Shown piece after piece: positions 8,601 through 15,083 of a stretch of 41,761 nucleotides of DNA (positions are counted from its first letter, which is position 1; each line of letters opens with the position of its first letter). The notes under the pieces are model-generated. The model saw only the letters and a list, made by a program, of their open reading frames with translations. It was not told the origin of the DNA and did no database searches. The stretch covers positions 1-41,761 of the forward strand of contig JAEXAJ010000226.1 in NCBI GenBank assembly GCA_023458215.1. The letters run 5' to 3'. The DNA comes from Bacteroidota bacterium. Lineage in GTDB: Bacteria > Bacteroidota > Bacteroidia > Bacteroidales > Bacteroidaceae. Position numbers and translations under genes: made by a program.

Positions 8601-9606
8601 AAATATCGTCAGTGGTTCTACGCCGGGTTTAGGCGATTGTGAAGCTCCTTTCGACCCGGGAGTAGTGATCGATGAACATGGAGTGGGCTGGTTGTCATTC
8701 GGTGGGGGTGATAAGAACAAATCCGGTACGGATTATATGCCGGGCAATACCCGTATCGTTCGTTTGGGCAAGGACATGATTAGTCTGGATAGTGAGATTG
8801 TAGAACTCAAAGCTCCCTACCACTTTGAAGCGAACGAACTGAATTACTTGAATGGAACCTGGATTTATACCTATAATACAAACTGGAAGGATCGTACGGA
8901 ATGGCCTTATCCGCAGGTCGAAAAACCGACTCGTTGCTGTATGTCTTATATGACTAGCCATACTCCGTTGGATAAAGACAGTTGGGTGTACCAAGGCAAC
9001 TACTTTAAGAATCCGGGAGACTATGGGATGCCATTCAGCAACAATCACACTCACTTAAGCAAATATAAAGGGGAATATTACTTGTTCTACCATGCCATGT
9101 ATCTGCAAGATTATAAAGGTACAAAGGGCGGTTTCCGTAGCCTTTGTGTGGATAAGCTCCGGGTAGATGAGAAAGATTTGAAGTTGAATATGGGGGAAGC
9201 TACCCTGAAAGGGGTTACTCAAATCAATCCATTGAATCCGTTCGCCTTGCAGCAGGCGGAAACGACGGCGGCTACTTTGGGAGTTTCTTTTGAGCCGATG
9301 GGAGAGCCGGGCAATATGGTGGTTACAGGTTCGAAAGACAAACAGTCTTTCCTCTTGGTGCGCGGAGTTGATTTCTCTAAAGCTCCCGGCAAGATTCAGG
9401 TTCAAGTGGCTGGAAAGGGGAAGATTGAGGTACGTCTCGATAACCCCGAAGGGCCTGCTGTGGCTTCTATCCGGTTTGACAAGGACAAGTTGTCTCCGGT
9501 TACCGTGAAGCTGGATGAGAAAGTCAAGTCGGGCATACATGATTTGTATTTTACTATCGGAGAAGGGGATATGAAGTTTGATGCGTGGAAGTTCATTGCT
9601 TTCTAG
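5662..9606 (+). CDS. Secreted GH9-GH43-CBM6-like multidomain glycoside hydrolase
   Basis: This 1,314-residue protein has a type I signal peptide ('LLLCSGLGAQ', cleavage near residue 20). Residues about 25-295 form a beta-rich region I do not recognise. Residues about 296-385 look like the Ig-like domain that precedes GH9 ('QTSQVGYHP'). Residues about 390-845 are a GH9 catalytic domain with 'GGWHDAGDYD' (D469 and D472 are the expected base pair), 'GMHPGRNQAAFVTG' near 756, and 'GEYCLGGHA' near 816, where E816 is my candidate acid. A second enzyme follows: a GH43-type five-bladed propeller at about 858-1180 with 'VADPT' (D867), 'PFDPGV' (D998) and 'HFEANEL' (E1056) as the expected Asp-Asp-Glu triad. 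The C-terminal 130 residues resemble CBM6. Two catalytic families in one chain suggest attack on the backbone (beta-1,4-glucan type) and on side chains (arabinosyl/xylosyl type). The exact substrate is unknown. Confidence 0.88.
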   Translation: MKRLLIGAASLLLCSGLGAQDFKINSSGYFENHGAHVMVFSDVYPEGHQGGVTLVLNGDRRAAGGDIRFEISQGQWQGLPKVRSRVVDEANNEIRVALSYPDSAKHKAGFNPMLYPDFVFGYTLKVKGEKDYLVLTVDLDQPVPERFAGKLGFNLELVPSTLLGKPWIMDHQTGVFPHQAMGPTIRQTSNMEYIGDFNPAGKADLDQLLLDRKTYNPMIADDIVSAPLAQGKKFVLNPQDDLAKITIESRQGDLKLYDGRINHNNGWFVLRSEFPAGTKAGAVKWILRPTVTKEWRYAPVVQTSQVGYHPAQKKLAVIELDKRDTNFKQPALYRITADGRKLVKQQTAKDWGDFLRYHYLQFDFTEVTQDGLYQVMYGDAASSVFRIANDVWDKGIWQAEIEYFLPVQMCHMRVNEKYRVWHDFCHQDDARMAKTDINHIDGYEQGPSTLCKYEPGEQVPGLNIGGWHDAGDYDLRIESQAGEAYILAMACENLNAYWDETSIDFGKQIVEIHQPDGKNDFLQQVENGALTIVAGWKALGRLYRGILCPTVRQYVHLGDASAHTDHISGTDDDRWVFTEDNPGRELQVAAWLAGISRVLKGHNDGLSADCLEIARELFKITRCDNNRLLTTKVHAAVELYLATREADYRDFVLKQQDYICKNILQTGWFIGRFDKAVGNARFSKAVRKALPELQAMYQEYSNKTPYGVPHDRGNRSSGSWEPQHLGYNYCYLNAAYPDLFAPDYIYDSMQYLLGMHPGRNQAAFVTGVGAETMKAAYGVNRADWSYIPGGVAPGTNLIRPDLPELLHFPYLWQEGEYCLGGHATWFMYMVLASQKILNGSNAPEPVESPKFFSGNANPLLDFTFVADPTAVEYNGRLYVYGTNDNQQLEKVGKEGRNTYEKIHSLVMLSTDDMVNWTFHGTIDVAAISPWGMASWAPSIVSRIEEDGKTHFYLYYSNSGAGVGVLTATSPVGPWTDPLGRNIVSGSTPGLGDCEAPFDPGVVIDEHGVGWLSFGGGDKNKSGTDYMPGNTRIVRLGKDMISLDSEIVELKAPYHFEANELNYLNGTWIYTYNTNWKDRTEWPYPQVEKPTRCCMSYMTSHTPLDKDSWVYQGNYFKNPGDYGMPFSNNHTHLSKYKGEYYLFYHAMYLQDYKGTKGGFRSLCVDKLRVDEKDLKLNMGEATLKGVTQINPLNPFALQQAETTAATLGVSFEPMGEPGNMVVTGSKDKQSFLLVRGVDFSKAPGKIQVQVAGKGKIEVRLDNPEGPAVASIRFDKDKLSPVTVKLDEKVKSGIHDLYFTIGEGDMKFDAWKFIAF

Positions 9607-9608
9607 TA

Positions 9609-9626
9609 TCCGAATCGTTATTCGGA
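9609..9626 (+). terminator. Short hairpin just after the GH9/GH43 stop codon
   Basis: TCCGAAT (9609-9615), loop CGTT, ATTCGGA (9620-9626) gives a perfect 7-bp stem that starts 3 bp after the stop codon. It is followed by only an A-run on the plus strand, so termination by the classical mechanism is uncertain. Confidence 0.45.
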
Positions 9627-9627
9627 A

Positions 9628-9666
9628 AAAGAATGAGGTCACTACAGGATTACTTGTGGTGACCTC
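9628..9666 (-). terminator. Intrinsic terminator of the minus-strand operon ending at znuC-like gene
   Basis: GAGGTCACTAC (9635-9645) and GTGGTGACCTC (9656-9666) pair over 11 bp with one wobble and a 10-nt loop. Read on the minus strand, the stem is followed by ATTCTTTTTCCG, a U-rich tail. It lies between two convergent operons and could also slow plus-strand transcripts. Confidence 0.6.
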
Positions 9667-9693
9667 TCTTAATATGCTTTACCTTATTTATAT

Positions 9694-10533
9694 CTATTCG
9701 TGCGAGTGCTTATGCTCCCCCAATATTCTGTGCGGCAACGACCCGTGTCCCAGCAATTCTATCGGACATTGGAAGTTCCGTTCCAGCCATTCACTCGTAA
9801 CACCTGCATCGGGATGATAATCCAGTGTCTCGTTGACGCAGGCTATCGATTTCACTTGCTGTAATACCGTGCCGATATCGTGGCTGACTAGGATGATGGC
9901 GCAGTCTTTATTGATCTCGGCCAGTAGCTCGTAAAGCCGGGCTTCAAAGCGCTTGTCAATGTAAGTGCTGGGCTCGTCGAGTATCACGACTTCCGGGTCG
10001 GAGATAATGGCACGTCCCAGTAAAGCACGTTGCAGCTGACCGCCGCTTAAAGCTCCGATGGCACGTTTCTCCAATCCGTCCAATCCCATGCGGGCTATTA
10101 CTTCGTGAGCCTTCGCGCGATGTTCGGCTGTGAAACGGGAAATGAGAGTTTTCTTACTGCTCAGTCCCGATAAGATAACCTCTTCCACAGTAATAGGGAA
10201 TTTGCGGTCGATGGTATTATATTGAGGCAGATAGCCCATAGTGAATTGAGAGTTCTCGGGGCGGCCGGAATGGAAGATAACTTCTCCGCCGGTGGGTTTC
10301 AGCAGACCGAGGATACACTTTATCAAGGTTGTCTTTCCTCCACCGTTGGGGCCGATGATGCCTAGGAAGTCGCGTTGGTAAACGTTTAGGTTTACATCAC
10401 GCAAAACGGTCCGTCCATCGTAGCCGGCGCTGAGGTTCTTGACTTCAATTAGAGACCCACCCCCCGGACCCCCTGAAGGGGGAGGGGGATAGTTTTGTAT
10501 ATCATTTTCTTGATGTATATGTATATTTCCCAT
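9694..10533 (-). CDS. znuC: Zinc/manganese-type ABC transporter ATPase
   Basis: This is an ABC ATPase of the metal-uptake (ZnuC/MntB) family that powers import of Zn2+ or Mn2+ through an inner-membrane permease. Walker A is 'GPNGGGKTT', the signature is 'LSGGQLQRALLGRAI', Walker B is 'VVILDEPS', and the switch His is in 'ILVSHDIG'. The Q-loop is in 'MGYLPQYNTIDRKFPI', which is characteristic of this subfamily. The first ATG that avoids overlapping the upstream gene is at 10533. It gives an odd N-terminus, 'MGNIHIHQEND', plus a Pro/Gly-rich linker, before the normal domain start 'LIEVKNLSAGYDG'. That linker is translated from a GC-rich repeat (10456-10485). A longer ORF start at 10629 would overlap the binding-protein gene. 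No permease gene is adjacent. The assignment to zinc rather than manganese is inferred. Confidence 0.85.
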   Translation of the reverse strand: MGNIHIHQENDIQNYPPPPSGGPGGGSLIEVKNLSAGYDGRTVLRDVNLNVYQRDFLGIIGPNGGGKTTLIKCILGLLKPTGGEVIFHSGRPENSQFTMGYLPQYNTIDRKFPITVEEVILSGLSSKKTLISRFTAEHRAKAHEVIARMGLDGLEKRAIGALSGGQLQRALLGRAIISDPEVVILDEPSTYIDKRFEARLYELLAEINKDCAIILVSHDIGTVLQQVKSIACVNETLDYHPDAGVTSEWLERNFQCPIELLGHGSLPHRILGEHKHSHE

Positions 10534-10589
10534 ATTCTTATATTTTAGTGGAGTATCCACCTCCCCCTTTAGGGGGTTCGGGGGGTGGG
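10456..10589. repeat. Pair of GC-rich 30-bp repeats in inverted orientation
   Basis: The 30-bp block at 10456-10485 and the reverse complement of 10560-10589 differ at only two positions; each contains CCCCCT-nn-AGGGGG. They are 74 bp apart and straddle the junction of the two metal-transporter genes. The right copy supplies the stop codon of the binding-protein gene (10569-10571). The left copy is read through as the Pro/Gly linker at the start of the ATPase. Such C5TnnAG5 blocks look like a dispersed REP-type element. Confidence 0.75.
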
Positions 10590-11495
10590 AATTAGTGCCT
10601 TTGCCGTATTCAGCATCTCCACCTTCCAATCGTATGCAAGGGGATTGATGCCGATCACCTCCGTTCCTGTTTGCTGGGCTATCAGGTCGGCATTACGGCG
10701 GTCGAACTCCGGTTGGACGAAGATGACGCGTACTTTCTCTTGTTTGCAGGTATTTATCAACTCCTTCAGGTGGGCAGGAGAAGGTTCTTTTCCTCCGGCT
10801 TCGATGGGGATTTGATGCAAGCCATAGTCGCGGGCAAAGTAAGACAGGGCGGGGTGATATATCATAAAGGCATGATCGGCAGAAGGGTCGGCAAGCAAAG
10901 TCCGGACAAGGCTGTCGGTGCGTTCTATCTGCCCGCAAAGGTCTTTGTAACGCTCCATATACAAGGCTTCGTTGGGCTTGTCGATAGTGCATAGAGCAGT
11001 CAGTATATTGTCGGCAATGATCTGTGCGTTGATGGCTGAGTTCCAAATATGAGGCTCTACGCCGCCGGCATGATGATGCTCTTCGGCTGATTCTTTTCCG
11101 TCACCCTCGTGGTGTATATGAGGATGGGAATTATCATAAATGAGATCCACCCCCTGCGATGTATCAAAGAATTGTAGGTGGGGGGCATTGTCCGTCAGTT
11201 TGTCTATCCAGGTCTGTTCGAAGCCGATGTGTCCGATGCGGAAATAAGCTTTGCTCTTGGCAAGGTCGATGAGTTGCTGCGGGGTGGGGTCGTAGGTTTC
11301 CGGACTGGAACCTTTGGGCACCATGCTCACGACTGTAAACCGGTCTCCTGCAATGGCTTCGGTGAAGTAGCGCAGAGGGTCGATGGTGACAGTGATAATA
11401 GGTCGGTCATCATTGCCTTTGGCTTGTCGGCTTCCTGCTTGTTTACAAGAAACGGTCAGCAGGGCTATAAGGAGTAGTAAGTATATCTTTTTCAT
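10569..11495 (-). CDS. znuA: Metal ABC transporter substrate-binding lipoprotein (ZnuA-like)
   Basis: This is a 308-residue cluster A-I (ZnuA/TroA) binding protein that delivers zinc or manganese to an ABC importer. The start at 11495 gives the lipoprotein signal 'MKKIYLLLLIALLTVSCK' with Cys17. Family landmarks are 'ITVTIDPLRYFTEAIAGDRF', 'SSPETYDPTPQQLIDLAKS', a His-rich acidic loop ('HPHIHHEGDG' and 'EEHHHAGG') just before 'VEPHIWNS', 'FMIYHPALSYFARDYG', and 'EPSPAHLKELI'. The His-rich loop is typical of zinc-specific members. The C-terminus ends abruptly in 'ALIPTPRTP', encoded inside a GC-rich repeat, so a few native residues may have been replaced. The ATPase gene follows 35 bp downstream. 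No membrane permease is encoded in the operon. Confidence 0.87.
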   Translation of the reverse strand: MKKIYLLLLIALLTVSCKQAGSRQAKGNDDRPIITVTIDPLRYFTEAIAGDRFTVVSMVPKGSSPETYDPTPQQLIDLAKSKAYFRIGHIGFEQTWIDKLTDNAPHLQFFDTSQGVDLIYDNSHPHIHHEGDGKESAEEHHHAGGVEPHIWNSAINAQIIADNILTALCTIDKPNEALYMERYKDLCGQIERTDSLVRTLLADPSADHAFMIYHPALSYFARDYGLHQIPIEAGGKEPSPAHLKELINTCKQEKVRVIFVQPEFDRRNADLIAQQTGTEVIGINPLAYDWKVEMLNTAKALIPTPRTP

Positions 11496-11545
11496 CTGTT
11501 TAGTTCTCAAATTATATGTTTTCTGTTCTTAGTTTTTTCTATGTT

Positions 11546-12283
11546 TCAGTCTTTGGTTGCGCGGAGTATTTCACGTTTCCCTCCCGGAGGGCCGGGAAGA
11601 CGTTCTACTCTGAACCCTACGGCTTGTAGTAAACGGCGAATCGCACCTTTGGCGCAGTAAGTAGTCATAACTCCGCCGGTGTTCATACTTGCGTATAGAT
11701 TGCGGAAGAGCTGTTCGTCCCACATCTCGGGCTGCTTTTCGGGAGCAAAGGCGTCGAAGTATATAACGTCAAAGGAGGGTGAAGAGTTCTCTTTTAATGA
11801 AGAATGAGGAATGAAGAATGAAGAATTGGGCTGCGCTATTATACCGCATGGCAATTCTTCATTCTTCATTCTTCGTTCTTCATTAAAACTGGCATCTGTT
11901 TGTACTTTTCTCAATGTGAAATAGGGGGTGATGTCTACGTCTTCTTCCCACGGTGTTAGGTGCAGGGTTTTGAATAACGGATTATCACTGTATTTCAGTG
12001 CATCCACTTCTTCCCAAGAGAGGGGGTATAATTCGATACCGGTATAATGTACAGGCCGTTTGTCTTTTTCTGCCGCCTCCAGCGTGAGCAGTGCATTCAG
12101 TCCAGTACCAAAGCCGATTTCGAGGATGCGGGGGTGAGTAACGGTCACAGCTTTCAGCCCCATATCGATAAAGATATGTTGCGATTCGGTATGCGCTCCC
12201 TTTACCGAATGGTAATGCTCATTCAGCTCTGGTACAAACAAGGTTGCGCTTCCGTCTTCGGTTTGTTCTATGATTCGTTCCAT
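11546..12283 (-). CDS. mnmD: tRNA 5-methylaminomethyl-2-thiouridine methyltransferase, MnmD type, with an in-frame repeat insertion
   Basis: This is a 245-residue class I SAM-dependent methyltransferase matching the stand-alone N-terminal half of MnmC (MnmD, formerly DUF752), which finishes the mnm5s2U modification at the tRNA wobble position. The SAM motif is 'ILEIGFGTGLNALLTL', the acidic motif is 'YTGIELYPLSW', and the conserved 'FDVIYFDAFAPEKQPEMW' and 'GGVMTTYCAKGAIRR' motifs are present. Between 'TDASF' and 'SSPSFDVIYF' lies a stretch of about 32 residues with no counterpart in the family pattern ('NEERRMKNEELPCG' and onward). It is encoded by a 95-bp inverted-repeat element (11793-11887). 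The frame is kept, so the protein may still work with an extra loop. The gene sits 7 bp after yqaA in a minus-strand operon. Confidence 0.85.
   Translation of the reverse strand: MERIIEQTEDGSATLFVPELNEHYHSVKGAHTESQHIFIDMGLKAVTVTHPRILEIGFGTGLNALLTLEAAEKDKRPVHYTGIELYPLSWEEVDALKYSDNPLFKTLHLTPWEEDVDITPYFTLRKVQTDASFNEERRMKNEELPCGIIAQPNSSFFIPHSSLKENSSPSFDVIYFDAFAPEKQPEMWDEQLFRNLYASMNTGGVMTTYCAKGAIRRLLQAVGFRVERLPGPPGGKREILRATKD
11793..11887. mobile_element. MITE-like element inside mnmD
   Basis: The 35-bp terminal inverted repeats, 11793-11827 and 11853-11887, match at 33 of 35 positions and are built from repeats of the word GAAGAAT. The core (11828-11852) begins GGGCTGCGC and ends ACCGCATGGC. The element at 24514-24607 has the same repeats and the same core ends. 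There is no transposase. It is translated in frame as part of MnmD. Confidence 0.8.
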
Positions 12284-12290
12284 CTATTTA

Positions 12291-12767
12291 TTACACAAAT
12301 ATCGAAATAGCCCCTTGCAGCGCCAGTAACATAAGGATGTACCGCACTAACTTTCCGACAAACATGGATGTAGTGGTCAGCAGTACGTTGCTTCGCATAA
12401 AGCCTAAGGCAATGGCAATAGCCTCTCCCACGAAGGGCAGGAAGGCGAAAAAGGCCATTAATGCGCCTTTCCCTTTCAGGAAATTCTGCATTCGTTCTAT
12501 CTTCTCTTTTTTTACTTTGAAATATTTCTCTATCCAGTCTACACGCCCTAAGTGTCCCATGTAGTAGCAGGTCATACCACCCAGGGTATTACCCAATGTG
12601 GCGGCAAGCACGCAGAGCGCGGGGCTTAGGCCGACCTTTACCAGCGCTATCATCACCAGCTCGGAACTGAACGGAATAATACTTCCCGCCAGTAATGCGG
12701 AGATGAATAGGCCGAGATATCCCCAGTCTATCAGTAATTGAATCAGAGTGTCTACAAAAGCGTCCAT
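12291..12767 (-). CDS. yqaA: DedA/YqaA-family inner-membrane protein
   Basis: This is a 158-residue polytopic membrane protein of the SNARE-associated/DedA superfamily, YqaA branch. Members are linked to membrane lipid recycling and envelope homeostasis. It shows the characteristic N-terminal 'WGYLGLFISALLAGSIIPFSSELVMIAL' re-entrant helix with Pro and Glu (seen here as two stretches), 'AATLGNTLGGMTCYYMGHLGR', and 'AFFAFLPFVGEAIAIALGFMR' near the C-terminus. About four hydrophobic segments are visible. Its start overlaps the 3' end of the upstream 331-residue membrane protein gene by 16 bp, so the two are translationally linked. A precise substrate cannot be given. Confidence 0.82.
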   Translation of the reverse strand: MDAFVDTLIQLLIDWGYLGLFISALLAGSIIPFSSELVMIALVKVGLSPALCVLAATLGNTLGGMTCYYMGHLGRVDWIEKYFKVKKEKIERMQNFLKGKGALMAFFAFLPFVGEAIAIALGFMRSNVLLTTTSMFVGKLVRYILMLLALQGAISIFV

Positions 12768-13747
12768 ACATTAAATCCGAATAAAAGGAACAGCCCTACA
12801 AGTGCGCATATAAAGAATATGTTGGATGTACGGCTATTGGTTAATACAAATAAGTGCCCTGCAAGGATGCTGACGCCAATCAGCAAAAGTGATAGCAGGT
12901 GGACGCTCAGCTCGGGCTGTAGTCCGATATAAACAAAGATGCAGAAGTTGAGTAATATCAGGAAATGCAGGTAACTGCGTGTACGTATCTTGTCTTCGTA
13001 TCCCGCTGCCAGGCAATGTCCGGAACCGGCAATGAACAGGAGCAGCAGGTATCCGATAGTGGCCATCTCCCAAGGTTCGAAGTCGAAGCGGATAGGCGTA
13101 AAGGTCACTAACTCCTGAAATGGCTGATAAAACAATTCCATCTGTCCGTAATAGAAAGCATGACCCAGTAGGAACCAGAAAGGCAGGCTCCAACCTATCA
13201 GTGAGGCAAAGAAGCTCTTCGGCTGAAGCGACTGGAAGTTATAGGCTCCTATCCAGAATATGGGAATAAAGAATGTCAGTTGCGGTAACAGCACGCTGCC
13301 TATTCCAAGGAAAACGAATGCGTGGAACAGACTGCCCGACGGCCGTATCTGCTGGTAACTCTTAAACAGGAAAAACAGGGCAATAAGGAATGCCACGGCA
13401 GCCAAGTCTCCTGCATATAATAGATGTAACTTGGGACAAATGGATATCAGCAGGAAGTAGATGGCAGTCTGCACCGAGGCGCGCATGCGGATAATAGCGA
13501 ATGTATTGTTCAGCTCGATCAGGAAATAACCGATGACGCCGTATAAGACGAAACTACAAAGTCGGTTTGCCCAAGTGGGGATACCGAAGTTATTGATTGA
13601 CTTCCAAAGCGGATAGTTGTCCGGCTGAACCTTCAGGTCAGGTAACAGAACGGCAGTCAGTATCCAGCAGGCTACTGAAATCAAGATTGCGGCAGGCAGC
13701 GTCAGGCGGCCCGCCGCAATCTGGTTCTGAAATCTTCGGTTTCTCAT
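12752..13747 (-). CDS. Polytopic membrane protein of unknown function
   Basis: This 331-residue protein has roughly nine or ten hydrophobic segments spread along its whole length, with a short basic N-terminus ('MRNRRFQNQ'). I do not recognise a catalytic motif. Aromatic and Pro residues in loops ('DNYPLWKSINNFGIP', 'FDFEPWEM') and the repeated-segment look recall Bacteroidetes-specific conserved membrane proteins of unassigned family, and a DUF of the beta-carotene/DUF6427 type is possible. It starts 1 bp inside the purD stop codon (TAATG) and overlaps yqaA by 16 bp, so purD, this gene and yqaA look like one tightly packed transcription unit. A function is not proposed. Confidence 0.75.
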   Translation of the reverse strand: MRNRRFQNQIAAGRLTLPAAILISVACWILTAVLLPDLKVQPDNYPLWKSINNFGIPTWANRLCSFVLYGVIGYFLIELNNTFAIIRMRASVQTAIYFLLISICPKLHLLYAGDLAAVAFLIALFFLFKSYQQIRPSGSLFHAFVFLGIGSVLLPQLTFFIPIFWIGAYNFQSLQPKSFFASLIGWSLPFWFLLGHAFYYGQMELFYQPFQELVTFTPIRFDFEPWEMATIGYLLLLFIAGSGHCLAAGYEDKIRTRSYLHFLILLNFCIFVYIGLQPELSVHLLSLLLIGVSILAGHLFVLTNSRTSNIFFICALVGLFLLFGFNVWTLL

Positions 13748-15021
13748 TATAAATCAAACCCGATATCTCTTCTGAAGTACTTCTTGTCGAAGTCTATCAG
13801 ATCGGCTACCTGGTAACTCTTGGCAAGTGCCTCTTCTTTGGTTTCGCCATACGAGCATACGGCAATGACGCGTCCGCCGTTGGTTACTATGTTTCCGTCT
13901 TTCAAGGCGGTTCCGGCATGGAACAGGATGCTGTCTGTTGCGGCGGCTTCTTCAAAGCCGGTCATGACCTTGCCTTTCTCGTAAGCTTCGGGATATCCAC
14001 CGCTTACCAGCATGACGCAGGCTGCTGTGCGTGGGTCGAGTTCCATCGTGTATTGGTCGAGATTGCCTTGGGCGGCACCTTGCAGAAGATCTACAAAGTC
14101 GCTCTTGATGCGCAGCATGACGCTTTCCGTCTCCGGGTCGCCCATGCGGACGTTGTATTCGATAACCATCGGTTCGTTCTTCACGTTGATAAGACCCAGG
14201 AAAATGAAGCCCTGATAAACGATCTTCTCTTCCTGCAAACCGTTGATAGTAGGCTCGATAATACGTGTGCGCACTTTCTCCATAAACACTTCATCGGCAA
14301 AAGGTACAGGGGTTACACTGCCCATACCGCCGGTGTTGAGGCCTTTGTCCCCTTCGCCAATGCGCTTGTAATCTTTGGCTACGGGCAGCACTTTGTAGTT
14401 TTTGCCATCCGAAAGTACGAATACGGAGCACTCTATGCCGCTGAGGAATTCCTCAATAACTACCGTTGCACTGGCATCGCCGAACATGCCGCCAAGCATC
14501 TCTTTCAGTTCACGTTGTGCTTCTTCGAGCGTAGGCAGGATAAGAACACCTTTGCCGGCACACAGTCCGTCAGCTTTCAGTACGTAGGGAGCTTCCAGGG
14601 TTTCGAGGAAGGCAAGACCTTCTTCGAGGTTGGCGGCAGTAACGCTCTTGTAGCGGGCGGTAGGTATACCGTGGCGCACCATGAACTGCTTGGCAAAGTC
14701 TTTGCTGCCTTCCAGTTGTGCTCCTTCGGCGGTGGGGCCTACGATGTCGATATGGCTGCAAGCGGCATCGCCTTTGAAGGAGTTGGTGATACCTTGTACC
14801 AGCGGGTCTTCGGGCCCTACGACAATCATATCAATTCCTTTTTCGAGAGCGAATACTTTCAGTGCGGCGAAGTCGGTAGCCTTGATATTTACGTTCTCGC
14901 CTACTGCGCTTGTTCCGGCGTTGCCGGGAGCGATATATAACTTCTCTACTTTCGGACTTTGGGCAATCTTCCATGCCATGGCGTGCTCGCGGCCGCCTGA
15001 ACCTAATAATAATACTTTCAT
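13747..15021 (-). CDS. purD: Phosphoribosylamine--glycine ligase (GAR synthetase)
   Basis: PurD joins glycine to 5-phosphoribosylamine with ATP, the second step of de novo purine synthesis in the cytosol. The protein is 424 residues, the usual family length. Clear landmarks are the N-terminal '[19 protein letters not shown]', '[10 protein letters not shown]', the ATP-grasp entry '[20 protein letters not shown]', '[15 protein letters not shown]', the signature '[10 protein letters not shown]' and a C-terminal '[13 protein letters not shown]'. It lies 62 bp downstream of the DPP4-like peptidase on the same strand and overlaps the next membrane-protein gene by 1 bp. No other purine gene is near, so the linkage is not functional in an obvious way. 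Confidence 0.97.
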   Translation of the reverse strand: MKVLLLGSGGREHAMAWKIAQSPKVEKLYIAPGNAGTSAVGENVNIKATDFAALKVFALEKGIDMIVVGPEDPLVQGITNSFKGDAACSHIDIVGPTAEGAQLEGSKDFAKQFMVRHGIPTARYKSVTAANLEEGLAFLETLEAPYVLKADGLCAGKGVLILPTLEEAQRELKEMLGGMFGDASATVVIEEFLSGIECSVFVLSDGKNYKVLPVAKDYKRIGEGDKGLNTGGMGSVTPVPFADEVFMEKVRTRIIEPTINGLQEEKIVYQGFIFLGLINVKNEPMVIEYNVRMGDPETESVMLRIKSDFVDLLQGAAQGNLDQYTMELDPRTAACVMLVSGGYPEAYEKGKVMTGFEEAAATDSILFHAGTALKDGNIVTNGGRVIAVCSYGETKEEALAKSYQVADLIDFDKKYFRRDIGFDL

Positions 15022-15083
15022 GGTTGGTATTTGTAATTTTGTTAGTTACTCTGCTAATACAACTCTAATTCATCGAACTCATG

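Noticed and set aside
13918..14940. 340-residue open frame on the plus strand
   Set aside because: Fully antisense to purD, whose sequence is unmistakable.
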